The notes under the pieces are model-generated. The model did not search any database and had not been told where the DNA came from. It was given only the letters and a program-made list of their open reading frames with translations. The translations under genes were made by a program, and so were the position numbers. From Mugil cephalus (Eukaryota; Chordata; Actinopteri; Mugiliformes; Mugilidae), in contig NC_061774.1 of the NCBI RefSeq assembly GCF_022458985.1, positions 19,624,697 to 19,688,696 on the forward strand: a DNA stretch of 64,000 bases, read 5' to 3'. Shown piece after piece: positions 34,636 through 47,068 of the stretch (position 1 is its first letter; each line of letters starts with the position of its first letter).

Positions 34636-36197
34636 AGGGGTTGTACAAACTAGTCGGTTAGTCGATTAATCATGATGTCCGCTCTTTCACTGATCACGTG
34701 ACAAAAACAACATGGACGCCTCTGCCCTCTGAGAAGACAGGTGAGCACACCGGTGGGTTGTCGCAGCAAACTAGCAGTGCTTCATCAAGTGTATGGAAAC
34801 AACTTCACCGAGGATGAAGCCCATTCTACCGTGACATCCAAAATATGTAAGTCGGCCCTGAAATGCAACACAAGTACGACTACAAGAAGACACACTCATC
34901 TGCTAACGCTAACAGAGGAACGGCCCAAATCCTTTCGACAGCAGTTACTTAACACCTTCACTAAACGCGAGAAACAGCGGCAGCAAATCAACAATTTACT
35001 GGTGAATTCAATCGTCTGAAGTAATTAGACTTTTAATTGCAATACACGGAAAAGGCTTCTTACCAGGGATGTGCGATACCAGTATTTTCCCTTTCGATCC
35101 GATACCAAGTAGTACCAAGGCTAATATCATGATACCGACATTGATACTTTTAGGCGTCTACTTATGTATGGAAACAGTGACGTTTGCAATGAACATTTGT
35201 GAATGTAATTATGAAAAACGTAGTTTACTCCTATTTATAAGAATTAAACAAGCTGCCAAATATCAGACTTCTCTTTGATCAGAGCAATTAAAGACAATCT
35301 GCCAATCAAAAAAAAATCTCTCTCAAACAAAAATGAAGATAAAAACAGTTGTTTTGTCAACCAAGGTCTCTATCTATCCTTCCCTATCATTTCCCCTTTA
35401 TGTGTTTTTGTTAAGAAACAACAGCAGGTGGACATGCTCTATGTGTATATTCTTGTGATGGGCTCTGTGATGTATTTTCACTATATACCTGGATATTTCC
35501 TGCCTCTCTGAATTTAAGGACCTCCATCATAGAGGTCTGTCTCAGGTGTGGGGGGCATTTCCCTGCGCTTCCTCTCTCTCACGCTTTTTACTTTTTTAGA
35601 ATTGATTACAGACTCCGTGCCATAAAAGTAATAATCTTTCTTGTGAAAGTGAACTTGGTATCGATTCTAAAAGTCACGCATCTAGATTGGAGGTATCGAT
35701 ATTTGTGGGTCGATACGATTTTTTTTTTTCTTAAAAACCTGGCCTCACTATCCCATTTTACAACACGCCATAAAGTACCATTAAATGTTGACGTTTTATA
35801 GGCTAAACATATCTGCAGTGCAAAGCATTGATAAGATTGTTCTATTAGTTTTTGCATTGTTGCTGTGGTTTTAGGGCGTGTTTTTTTTTTTTAGTTTTGT
35901 CATTGATGTCAGTGAATGCACCATGGTGCAGACACATAAGTTATTGTAGAGTTGAGTTTGCCGAGCAAGAGGCACATATTACAAGTGTCAACATGTCGGT
36001 TTTTATGGTGTTCGCGTGGGCTACAGCTGACAGAAGTTTGTGTTCAAGCTTGCAGAAAAGACCTTACATTTTTTCATCCAGGTCAAGAATATGGATTTAA
36101 TTGTGGCAAAGCATTACTTTCTGCTATTAGCAGTGTTATTGGCGACTAGTCGACCTTCACCACATAATAGAAAAAATCTGAAGTCCTTCCATCCCTA
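34636..36197 (+). mobile_element. Degenerate hAT-like transposon with BED-finger relic
   Basis: The left end reads TAGGGGTTGTACAAACTAGT followed by CGGTTAGTCGATTAAT. The right end reads GGCGACTAGTCGACC and closes in CCATCCCTA, so the termini are imperfect inverted repeats (TAGGG-type, with ACTAGTCG subterminal motifs). Inside, about 34770-34900 encodes fragments resembling a hAT transposase BED zinc finger (SSVWKQLHR in one frame, then CKSALKCNTSTTTRRHTH in another), with frameshifts and stops. No clean 8-bp target duplication was found. A second element is nested at about 35064-35740. Pseudogenised and non-functional. Confidence 0.55.
35064..35740. mobile_element. Nested 'GATACC/GGTATCGAT' hAT-like MITE
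   Basis: The left side has CAGGGATGTGCGATACCAGT and GATCCGATACC. The right side has GGTATCGATTC, GGTATCGATA and GGGTCGATACG, i.e. inverted GATACC-rich ends. It lies within the outer TAGGG-ended element, implying later insertion. No transposase was recognised. Boundaries are approximate. Confidence 0.45.
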
Positions 36198-38094
36198 CTA
36201 TTAACATGTGGCAATGCTTTTAATTACAACGGCTAAAGTGATAAATATGTCATGCATTCATCTTCAGAAGTTGTAACCTTTTGTTTTTGGCACGTCTTCT
36301 CGTTATATCTTATTTCCCTACTCTCTGGTGTCCAGTAATTTTCAGTTCTAAGTAAGAGCATGAATTCAAAGCAAACTCTCCACAGGGCACTGCTTCAGCT
36401 TGGAAACCGTCACTTTGGCCCCACACATTTATGTCAGTATGGAGGACGTGCGCACAAACACAGCAGGAATTGGGTTAAATTGTTTACATGGTGTAGTTTT
36501 TCTGTTGATCAGTGTATGAACAGGTTTTAAACACTGATTAAAGTTTCGACCGGTTGCAGGGGGGGAACTGGCTAATTAGTCTTCCTGTAAGCGTACCTAT
36601 CGTATCATTGAACACTTTTAATAGTCAGTTGCAAATTGCATGCATGCCCACAAAGGCTCCATCTCTAAACCCATTGTCACTTCATCCAGTGTAGCGTAAG
36701 TGACATAATGACAGGTGTGTACATTTTTTTTTCCCTTGTAGCATTTCTGTGTGTCTGGAGAGTGACAGGTGCAGAGTTCAGCTCTCGTGGTATGAAAGCA
36801 ATTTGTCTAATTTAAAGATCAGGAATTAGTGAGCAGTTTAAAATGATTGTCCTACGTGGGCAAACATGGAAATGACAGACAGTATCACATAACAGGCGCA
36901 GATTATGTCTGTCTGCAGACAAAGGCCGGGCTGTTTGATAGCGGTGCACCTGACCGCTTGACGAAGCTGGGGCCATCCCCTGAACCGAGTTTCTCAATTA
37001 ACTCTTTCCTGCTATTTCCACATCGAGCACACATTAACTCAGAGCCGTGCTGGGCTGTGACAAGTAAATTGCTGTTTGGTTATGACCGTTTGTCGGGAAA
37101 CAGGCCATTTCCCCCCGCTTTGCCTAAACCGCTGATCCTAGCTGTGCCGAGGGAGGGAGGGAGGGAAAGGAGGGAAGGGATTTAAGCGAGGATGGCTGCT
37201 GGGTTTTGAGTCTGAGCTGAAGGCAGGAATTATCACATCAGCGGCTGAACGGGCGTGCCTCCTTTGGTACGGACGAAAAAACACAGCCAATACGTTGGCC
37301 CACGGCAGTGAGATGTTTTCATTTGACTTCTTTCTTCGTGAATTCGTTTTTTTTTTTTTTTTTTGTCTGAAAGATTCCACATGAGTCAAAAAGTCAAGCC
37401 CTCACAAAGCAGTATCGATTTACTGCTGATCCTCGGATAATGTTATGAGACAACAATAATGGCACGACTGCTTTAGGCTGTTATAGAGGAGTATCCGAAA
37501 ATCGCTGCGAGAAGGGTCTGTTAACTACCACATACAAACCTGCATCAGACTCTAGTCACGTGAGCCTCAGGTAAACAGCACCCGCAAGATGTTCCAGATT
37601 AACTTGGACCTTAGACCTGATAGAGGAGCCTTGTTGTAGACCCGCTTCAGACTCCGGCCGATACAGATCTCCACAGAATAACCTTTTCACTTCCATGCGT
37701 CTCTGATTAGTCTGATTATTGGTAATAAAGCAGGGGAATGGAAACTGGCTGCCTGAATTCTGGCAGCTGTTGCTCTTCCCCTAAAATCACACAGACCTGA
37801 TGAGCTCATGTTGTTAGTCAGGGGTCAAGCCAGCCTGCCACTGAGATTGAGATTCTAAAACAAAACACACTCTTGTTCAGTCTCGTGGAACGCCGGTCGA
37901 GATCTGCGACGCATTGTCCGTTCTATCCATCACTTCGCGTTTGTTTGTGTTTTTACTTTGAAATGCATGTATATTCGTATTAATAGAACTGGAAATTATA
38001 GGGAAATTGTAGGGTATTTCCCCTTTGGGATGGAAAAATAACATCTTGAACTAGTTTGATTTTTGCAAAATGCATGAAAAATACTTTAATAGGC
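36198..38094. other. Intergenic, no gene recognised
   Basis: Unique-looking sequence downstream of tbx22, with a T run at about 37346-37364 and a purine-rich tract at 37145-37180. No exon homology or clear repeat family. Confidence 0.5.
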
Positions 38095-38545
38095 ACTTAT
38101 GGTCCATTTAACAGTCACTGTCATGTTCAATAATAGTTGCATTACATACCTCAGGTCCTATAGCTGATCTCTTTCGCAAGAGCGTTACAGTCCTCGGAGA
38201 ACATAAACTGCGGGACTGAGTTGTCCGAGGGAGATTCTGAGAAGGCAGATAAAACTTTCTGTCCCAAACTAAAATCTATATCCTGCGTGAGCAGAAATGT
38301 GTGTGTTTTCTGCGTTTTTTTTTTCTTTTCTTTTGCTGAATGTGCATATACTGTGGAAGGGCTTCTTTGGGATCATTTTTTTGTGCTGGTAAATCCAACA
38401 CGATGTAGCTTTTAAATACAAAAAGGTCCTCCGCAGTCACATTTTTCCTCACTCGAAAAGTGAATATGCCCTCTCTCTGCTTTGTTGCATTAAGCTTTGG
38501 CTTGTTACTCTCAATGGGCCGGAGCCCGCAAGTGCGGTCCAGCTG
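38095..38545 (-). other. Probable tbx22 3'UTR
   Basis: Reverse-strand sequence after the tbx22 stop. The nearest signal is ATTAAA (complement of 38095-38100), giving a 3'UTR of about 450 nt. No canonical AATAAA was seen close by, so the end is uncertain. Confidence 0.35.
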
Positions 38546-41500
38546 TCAGAGGCAGTGGTTGGTGGTCGGGTGCCACGGAGACTGGCGCAGCAGACAGTCT
38601 GTGGAGTCTTCGGCTAGTTTGACGTGAGATCGGGAGATCGCTGTGAGTTGGGGGCTCAGAGGGAAGCTGTAGCGGTAGAGACAGTAGGAGGCGGCGGCGG
38701 CGGCGTCGGAGAGATGAGGGAGCAGGGGAGACCCCTGGGGGCCGACGGGGCTGTGGAGAGGGAGCAGGCAGGGGGAGCCCCCCGGGGACCCGTGCGGACA
38801 CGGGTCCCTGCAGTGGGGAGGTTTCTTCCCGCTGTGCAGCGCGGAGAAGAGCGGGAGGTCTGCCAGCGGAGGCAGCGGAGGAAGGCCTCTCAGTCTGTCG
38901 ACCCCCAGGGAGGAGAAGGCCCTGCCGGGCACCGGGGAGATGGCGGCGGAGGCGGTGGACGTCTTGGCGAAGAGGGGGAGGGTGAGGGTGCGGAGAGCGG
39001 CGTCCTGGCAGCCGAGCGAGGAGACGGAGAAGGGGTGAAGGGACGAAGATGAGGAGAGAGGGAGGAGGCTCTTCACGCTGCCGGTCGGCGACCCCGAGCT
39101 CCCTGTTCACAGACGACACATACTCAGGTCACAACGTAATGAAACTAGAGGCCGGAGGAAAGAGTTGCGGCACGCTACCTTGGAACTGTATGGTGAAAGG
39201 CTTGAAGTCCAAGCTGAGAGGGCCTCTCCAAGGATATGACTCCAATATGCCGTCTAACACTCCCCTGCACACAAACACACACATATATAGGTGTACTGTA
39301 AAAACAGTGAAAATGTTATTCCAGGTATTTAAATATTACTTCTGATAGGTGTGAAATTCTGCACTACACAGTTCAGCTTTATTTGAAGGTTTTATGTGGC
39401 TTCAGATTTCAGTGGTTGAATTTAAAATGCTCTTGGGTCCTTCAGTGGAGTGCTTTCTGAGCTAAAAAAAAAAAAAAGTGTTGTTGTGCAGTGTTGAGTG
39501 AGGTTTCACGTACCTATTCCTTCCTGGATCTCTGAAGCCCTTGGCGAAGGGGTTCCTGTCGATCTTCAGTTTTGTGATCTTGCCCAGGAGAGAGGAGCAG
39601 ATATAGGTTAGAGCGGGACGTGTCAGACGCTGACGCGTTAAGCCAACAATGAGCTCAGCTTTACGGCAGCACGGAGAGTGGCAGAGGTCCCCCTGTGGGA
39701 CTGCATCTCCCAGCAGCACCCAGGGCAAACGGCCATGTCAAACAGGGTTCTTGGAGAAGGGGCTCGGGGTCGAACAGTTTTACTCGGCGCTTTAATAGGC
39801 TGTGGACTCCAGCAGTCGGCACGGTCACAGCTCGTTACTGAGTTTCTGTAATAATACGTTTGCTGATAGTAAAATGAGCTCTGATGAAAAGAGCTGGCAG
39901 TCCCTGCGGACGGCTCTGTTACTGGAGGAATGGTAGCCAGCAGCGGGGTCAGGTCCCCTGCACTGGAACACACACACACACACACCCCGTCTGAGCAACT
40001 GGCCCGAAAAAATCAAGACGCAGCAAATTTATGATTTTGTGGAGCCCATATGGAAGTGGGTCTCATCGGCTTCACAATGAGGAGATTCAAACTTTTTTTT
40101 TGTTTTTTTTATGCGAGGTCAAACTGGCTGAGCTGTTGACTAGATCCTCATAACCACATCTGACTAAACATCTGCTTTTTGAATAGGCCTGTTTCTTGCA
40201 CACAGAGTGCCTGATTTCTATTAAATATTTAAGCTTTGGTCAAACCTTATTTTTTCCGTTGTATATTCAAAATATACAATTTGAGTATACAGTATATTTA
40301 GTGCAAGCAGTTTCTTGTCTCGGCCATGTTGTTTCCGTTTAAATTACTCGATCGATATTAGTATTTTGCCGTCGCGTAGGATGATCGGGTGTGGTTTGAG
40401 TGAGCGTTACCTGTTGGTTCTGGTAGGCTGTCACCGTGGTGAACTCAGTTTCTGGGAAGGAGAAGCTGTGCACTCCTTCAGCAGGCAGCGACTGGATCTG
40501 AGACAAGTCCATCCGAGGGTTGTGGCGGATGATGTGCACACGTGGCTTGTATTTATGCATCGACTGAAGAATGATCTGGATCGAGACGGAAAGATGGTCG
40601 TTCAGCATTTTTTTTTTTTTTTTTTTTTTTTTTCATTTTTGAAGCACACGAATACATCGAGCTGCAGCCCATGAGTTTTCCCGGTAAATTTCGGTCGTAG
40701 AAATGGTGTTTGAATAATTGGCATTTGCAAATTTTGAAAATACACACATTTATACAGTTTTTTTTTTAATTGCTTGTTTTATCATAACGACTAAGATTTT
40801 CAAATTCATGAACAATTATCCACAATCCTTTTTTTTGGTCACTGGACCAGATGACATGTTGATTTATTGCTTTGACCTTTCAGCAGTAATCCATACGTTT
40901 CCGAACACATTACTTAGAAAATATGAGTTCCCATAGAACCTAAGGAAAATTGCTTTCTTGTGTCATTCTGACTCTTCACACTTTACACAATTGAACTCAA
41001 GGCAATATATTGAAAGTCAGATCATAATGGAACTAAATATCCTCTTAGAAAAATCCCACAACCTGCATCATGGCATATAAAGCACAGTATTACGTAGCTG
41101 TTGGATGTACTCACTCAGTTAATGTTGAATTTTACCAATAATTATTGAACAGTTTTTCTGTAGGTAGAAAATATTTAAATTTAACATCACTGTCAAAAAA
41201 AAAAATAATAATAATTAAACAGCTTTCTAACTGAAAAACAATGTAATCAGCAAAACTGATTTGCAGTTTTTGTGGTGCCATATTATTATTCCTAATTTGT
41301 GTATTTATTTGGAAAATAAATTGCACAATTTAAATTGTACAATGTTACAATTTATAGAACTGCTATATTAAATTTACAACGTAAAATAGAACATATAAAT
41401 GCACCTCTCCACTAATTTGGGATTCTTCAGTCCACAAGTATAGGGTCAAGGGAATAAAGATATATATGTATCATAATGTAGAGGTTTTACAGTAGAGGTA

Positions 41501-44428
41501 ACAGATTATTTTCTAAAATACACAAAGGAGCTACCCGGCTAAAATGTGTTCTCATAAAAATAAAACATTTTGACAGTGTTTGAAACCAAAGCCAGCAAAA
41601 TATATAACTTCGCTCCAAAGAGTCCACATAAACTGCCAGCAAAGAATCAGACTAATGAATCTCTCATTCGCACAAATTCCAGATGGACCAGGTCAAAAAC
41701 CTCCTCTGACTTTCATCACAGAACTTTTCACGCGGAACGAAAAATATCTGCAGGTCCTCCTCCCTCAGTATTACAACAGTTTAACATTAACAGTGATTTA
41801 AGGGGGACTGAAGCTGTCAAAGCAGACAGACGTCATACTGGTCATTGATGCAAGACTAAAATATTAAAATACATTTGTATTATAAATGTTTTAAAATGTT
41901 CTTATAAACCCAGAAATTAAAACACACTAATACGAGAGAAAGTTAATAAACAATTCATAAAAAGATTCATCATCCAATGCAGAAAGAAAGAGGGAAGCAG
42001 CTCGTGGGTTACCTACATGTCCCTTATCGTCCATCTCGTTGTTGGTGAGTTTGACCCGGTCAAAGCTGATGACCTGACGCATCCACGTCTCTCCTGCGCA
42101 CGGCGAGTCCGGGTGCACGTAGAGCCGGGGAGAGATGCAGGAGTGGTCCGTGTTTCCAGCCACCATCCACTGCGAGCTGTGGTAAACGTACCTGACGGCG
42201 TACGTGCGTGCGTGTGTGTAAGTTAATAAGAAAACTGACAACACGGGTAAATGCCGAGCGACAACAACTGAGTCTACACACACCTGTAGCGTTTGGAGTC
42301 CACGGGCATAACGTCCATTGCGATGTAGTACTGCTGGCAAGGGTCCAAATTGCGCACTTTTACGCGCACAGAAGGAAACATTCTCCTAAGAAAAGCGAAA
42401 AAAGGAGAGCATTGTTTTATCTCCGTAATTAAATCTGCGTAAATTTCCTTTTAAACTGATAATGGTGCATTTGCTCGCCGTGGATATCACATTATAAAAT
42501 GACACGAAAATAGATCAGACGGAAAACTTCGGGTAGAGACCTTCCTGTCTGTACCGGCCAAGTTCAGAGGAAGGCTGAGGGACCTCGAGGGGCCACGGCC
42601 AGGGCATCTTCACTGCCGAGATTTATAGCGTGTGTTCTCGGTAATTGAATAAACGGAACTTAGATTTCAGCAAGTAGTTTCGCCTCAATAACTCATTTCT
42701 GGAAGAAACAGAAGGGAACGCACGTGGCCACCTATCAGACCACCAAATTAATTCTTGAAACAGAAAGATAAAGTTAATTTAATCCACCCATACCCGAGAA
42801 TACCCCAGTGTCACAAGCTTTCGTTTTGCGGTTAACTAGACCGTGGGTGATATAAAACAGGACTCCTTTAAAATATTTGGGAATTTAATACATTTTTTTT
42901 TTTTTTTTTTTTTCAAGAATCGTGGCCTTTTTCTGCTCCAAAGCGCGAGCCAAACACACAAGAGACCACTGGCCATGAAATCACCGAGGAGTTAAACTTT
43001 CACGACAAACGCGCTCAGCTTCTGCGGCGAAGCTTATAAATTAACAAACGCACGACTCCCCGCGATTATCTTATTTGTATAAAGTGTTGGCCCAAAACTG
43101 GCAGTTCTCCTGCTTCCCTCTGATTGGCTGGAGCGCACTCGGAGCCTTTTTACGCCTTACAAATGCACACCTGTAACCGCAGAGCAGTTAATGTAAATAT
43201 CATATCGCATATCCTGTCAGTGATTATGGCCGTGCCACTTTGGATTTTGTTTATAACCGTCTGTTTCCTTAAACGTGGTATCTAACAATGAATTAAATGA
43301 CAATAGATAGCGGATGTAAATTACGTTTAATGATAGGGTCCGCATAGTAGGATGCTTTCGTTTATGACTAAGGGATTAAACTGAGTTATATACCTATTGT
43401 TGCTTTTAAACGCTTCTCTCAAATTCAGTTTAATCAGGTTGTGTGGTGCAATAATTTTAGATAAACTGATAGCACTAAAACTATCCAAACACACGCACAG
43501 TAATAATATATTTAAATATACCTGCAGGTGGTTATTACTCTTATCATTCATTAATATAGTCTATATAAGTTATTTTGGGGGGTGAATGGCACTGCGCAAG
43601 GCCTGCACAATCCCAACATTTGCTTTTTACAGATTCATTTCTTATCCAAATGTTATACCTGCCAGCCTTAGTGATGATCATCTCGGTGCCGATTTCGTAG
43701 AATCTCTTCCACAGCTCGGAGCCCTGCAGCTCCACTCGGACCTCTCTCTCTGACCGGCAGTCGCTCTCCTTCGGCTTGTTGCCCTCGCTGCCCGGCTCGG
43801 AGTCCTCGGCCCCTGATCTGACGGCCTGTCTCTGCGGGTCACACGGGGTGTCACACGGGGTATCCTCGGGCCTCCTCGCTGCCTTCTTTAACTGGGTGGC
43901 GTTATGTTCGTGCGCACCTGAAAAGTGGAAACGGAAGAAATAAAGTGCGTTAAGCAAACGAGTCTGGGCGTCAGTGCTATTTTATTGTACCTGCTTTGGC
44001 AATTTATTTGTTTGAATAAAGACGAGGATATGTCCTGTTTATTATGGCCTATTTAAAGTTTACCTCTAAGATGTTTTCATGCGATTATCGTCTGGGTTTT
44101 ACGTGATTAATTATTTACTAAATAAAACAAAACTGTAAATAAATCCTAATATTGAATCCCAGTGATGACAAACAGCCAATACGTGGAACATTTGTGTGTG
44201 TCAGTTTTCCAGATTGTGCGTCAAATGGTTTTAACTAAAAGAAAGGGAGATATATACTTTAAACTTCAACAAGTGTCCTTCTCTCTCACCGGTGAACATG
44301 TCCCTGTCACTGCCGGTGTCTCCAGCTGAACTTGACTCGTGTCCCTCCGATACTTTCATCCTCTTGCAGGGTTTCCCCACCAGCGCCTCCACCGAAAACG
44401 CATGAGCACGGGAGCTCAGGCCCTGCAT
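38546..44428 (-). CDS. tbx22: T-box transcription factor TBX22
   Basis: Eight exons on the reverse strand: 44428-44290, 43917-43659, 42385-42284, 42191-42017, 40575-40411, 39578-39514, 39264-39179 and 39102-38546. They join in frame to 515 aa (human 520). The N terminus [20 protein letters not shown] matches TBX22. The T-box DNA-binding domain spans residues about 109-302, from [11 protein letters not shown] through [50 protein letters not shown] and [13 protein letters not shown] to [14 protein letters not shown]. The C terminus ends HPTTNHCL, like human TBX22 (PAINHYL). TBX22 is a nuclear transcriptional repressor of palate and craniofacial mesenchyme; human mutations cause X-linked cleft palate with ankyloglossia. 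I chose the ATG at 44428 because it aligns with the family N terminus; an upstream in-frame GTG codon was ignored. The exon 6 acceptor is AAG rather than CAG/TAG. Confidence 0.96.
40576..42016 (-). other. tbx22 intron 4 with long A tract near the acceptor
   Basis: A 1.44 kb AT-rich intron. On the transcribed strand a run of about 26 A residues (T run at 40608-40633 on plus) lies about 35 nt before the exon 5 acceptor, separated by the pyrimidine-rich CATCTTTCCGTCTCGATCCAG region. No embedded gene was found. Confidence 0.75.
42386..43658 (-). other. tbx22 intron 2, possible internal promoter
   Basis: A 1.27 kb intron. In tbx22 orientation it contains a CCAATCA box (complement of about 43120-43126) and, about 40 nt downstream, a TTTATACAAA TATA-like element (about 43076-43085), followed by GC-rich sequence. 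This could be an alternative promoter skipping exons 1-2, which would remove part of the T-box, or it may be coincidence. Confidence 0.25.
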
Positions 44429-44850
44429 CCTGACGAAAGTCACCGACTGCGCGAACTCGTAAATCCGTACGAACTTTTCTGTTTGTCCCTCAGAAGTTTC
44501 AGCGTCCCAGCTCTGTCAGACCAGGACGGGGGCAGAATAAACACCAGCGGCAGCACCTCAGGGAGCCCCTTTTCTCTAACAGCGGCTCCGTGACGCTGCG
44601 TGATTAATCCGGTGCCTTCCCATGTGCTCGCCGAGACGCGCGCCCTCATCCAAAATCCTTGATTATTGGCACGCCTCTTCTCGTCACTACAATATTTCCC
44701 TGTCTCCCTCTTTATCCATTTCAGCTTCCCCCATTCCCTCTCTCTGTCCCAGAGAGGGCTTGTTCCTCTGGTTCTCCTCTGCGCGTCACAGAGAGGGAGG
44801 GGAGAGCGAAGCGTGAAGGGTGCATTCCTCCACACGGGCCTGCGCAGCAA
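44429..44850 (-). promoter_or_regulatory. tbx22 5'UTR and promoter region
   Basis: Sequence immediately upstream of the tbx22 ATG on the reverse strand. It includes a CCAAT box (complement of 44665-44669, within GTGCCAATAAT) about 240 bp upstream of the start codon, in a mixed GC-rich context. No clear TATA box. The transcription start site is unknown. Confidence 0.35.
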
Positions 44851-47028
44851 AAAAAAAAAAGAGAGAGAGAAAGATTCATTGAAGCTTTAATCTCCATATT
44901 AAACATATTAAGCCCAATGCTTTTGACTCAAACGAGAAAAAAAATGTTAAAAGTAATAAAAAGAGATTTGTGCCTGGATCTTTTAAAAATGCTACTTCCT
45001 CAAAAAAAAAAAGGAAATGGAATGCTTGTCAGATGTATCAGTAGAAGGCTCCTGATTTAATATACAGTTGACTTAAGTTAAATAAAATTAAAACATTTTC
45101 TTAAAGATAAAGATTAAGGAATGGAGATAAACTCAAGTGGCTGATATTTCTTGCTCTCAGTGGTCTTTGCAGGACAACCAGACAGGAGCGTCTTTTACGC
45201 ATGACTTTGGAGGTTGAACTCAGTAAGTTCAAGAACATTAGATTAATTTATAAGTTTAAGACATTTATTGGCTAATCTTTAGCAAGCAAGTCCAATCAAC
45301 TACTAAAATATGACATTGGGGAATTAGGCCCCACATTATAACGAAAAAAGGCATTTGAATGCCCGGAGTCATGTGTTTAATGCGAATCTTGTTAAGGGAA
45401 CCTTCTCTTGAGGCAATATTCTTTAGCAGAAACCTTTCAATTGTTGCTTCCCTCCTTTATAAATATTGCATTTTTAGAGAAGGTATTGGAAGCGGAGTCG
45501 AGGCACAAATATTTAAGTCTGCTAATTCAGACCATCTGGAAGGTAAAATATCTCCGTGAAACTCGCTGCATTTCTGTTGAAGCTAACATTTCCTATATTA
45601 ATTTGAAGGATTTGCTTAAAGCGCTCTCTTGTCTCCCGTTTCTCCGGTACAGAAGCGTTTTTTTTTCTGTTGTGGTACCCGGTGAGGGTGTGCGCCAGTC
45701 TGGTTCTCATAAATGCGGAGATCAGATGAAGTTTGGCGCACATGGGGAAGACTGGGCTGTAATGACAGCTCGGGATTATTACATTACTGCCCGACATGAA
45801 ATAGATCCGCTTTACACAAATAAAAGTCAGCGAAGGCTCTATTTAAAATGTTTTTTAATCACATGGTATAATTGCTGTGAGGAGAAAACAAATGAGCGCT
45901 GTGTTTACGGCACGCTCGGTTTGGTTGGTGATGGAAATCTCTGACAACAGCCGGGAAATGGAGAACTATGACCAACCGGAATCACATGTTCTCTGTCATC
46001 ATAACCTGTTTTAAAACCACGGCCCGGGCCCGTGTTTATTCTTTCCCAACTTGTCGTTTTCTTTTAGAGCTCTCAGACACCCGCCAATGTTTAAGCCGCG
46101 GAAGGAAAAAGCGCAACAGAGCCGTCTGGCTGTGCGCGCACGGGCCCGCCGCTGCCTCTCGCAGTGAAACAAGACGCGCAAAACTGATAGAAATAGCCTG
46201 TGTAGTTTCCTTCCACGCAAGTTTGAGGGATTGCTTTTCCATGCTGTCTTCGACAGTCAGCTCATAAATCTTCCTCATGGGATTATGGGATGTCAGCGGA
46301 GTGATGACGGGCGTGCAGGCAAGCGATCGCCTCGCCTGGGTTTACTAAGCACAACAGGAAGCAGCCCTCGTTGCTTTCTGATTCGCGATCCAGTGAAAAT
46401 CTCAGTTTGTCCCATTCTGGGATATTTGGCACACATGTTTCCTCTTATTAGGCACAATACACACGCTGGGCGGAAACAAGAGACTCAAATCCAATTTAGC
46501 CGGGGCCTCAGGTTTCCATTAATGCGGAAGTTTGATGGCCAGCTGCAATTAGGCTTCCCCATCATTTTACGCCTTCAGGCTCGCTGGCATGCTGTTGATT
46601 TGAATCCACGGCCTGATTAATAATAATTTGCAAATAATTGGTTTGCTGTTGAAGCCTTTAATGCGCCACCACAAACCGAAGGCGCTAGTTAAGGCGGAAG
46701 TTAACTGCAGCTGTTTATAGAATCCGGATTAAACTGCTGTTTTTCTGCATTTCGCTACAAATTCTTTGTTTATTCTGAGCCATTTGTTTTTCCCTGTGAC
46801 TTGGTGAGGCTGAAGTGTTTGGAGCTGCAGGCCGGTGCCCAGAGAGTAATCACGACCAGCCGCACACTCGTGTTAGGAGCCTCTCTGTACTGTACAAATG
46901 CACACGCTCACAACTTGAAATGCATGTGTGTGTTTATAAACAGGCCTGTCTGTCTGCAGCTCAGCACTGAATGGATGTGACGGGGCCCCCTGATGGTTTG
47001 TTTTAAGTTGGATCCTGATGCTGAGCAG

Positions 47029-47068
<40 letters not shown>

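Noticed and set aside
38624-39052. 142-codon plus-strand Gly/Glu-rich frame
   Set aside because: Antisense shadow of GC-rich tbx22 exon 8.
38511-39119. 202-codon reverse-strand frame rich in Arg/Pro
   Set aside because: It is a shifted frame over tbx22 exon 8. The real frame gives the TBX22 C terminus (HPTTNHCL) and joins exon 7 correctly.
45408-45944. 178-codon plus-strand open frame upstream of tbx22
   Set aside because: No recognisable domain, no splice or promoter context and biased, AT-driven composition. Probably chance.
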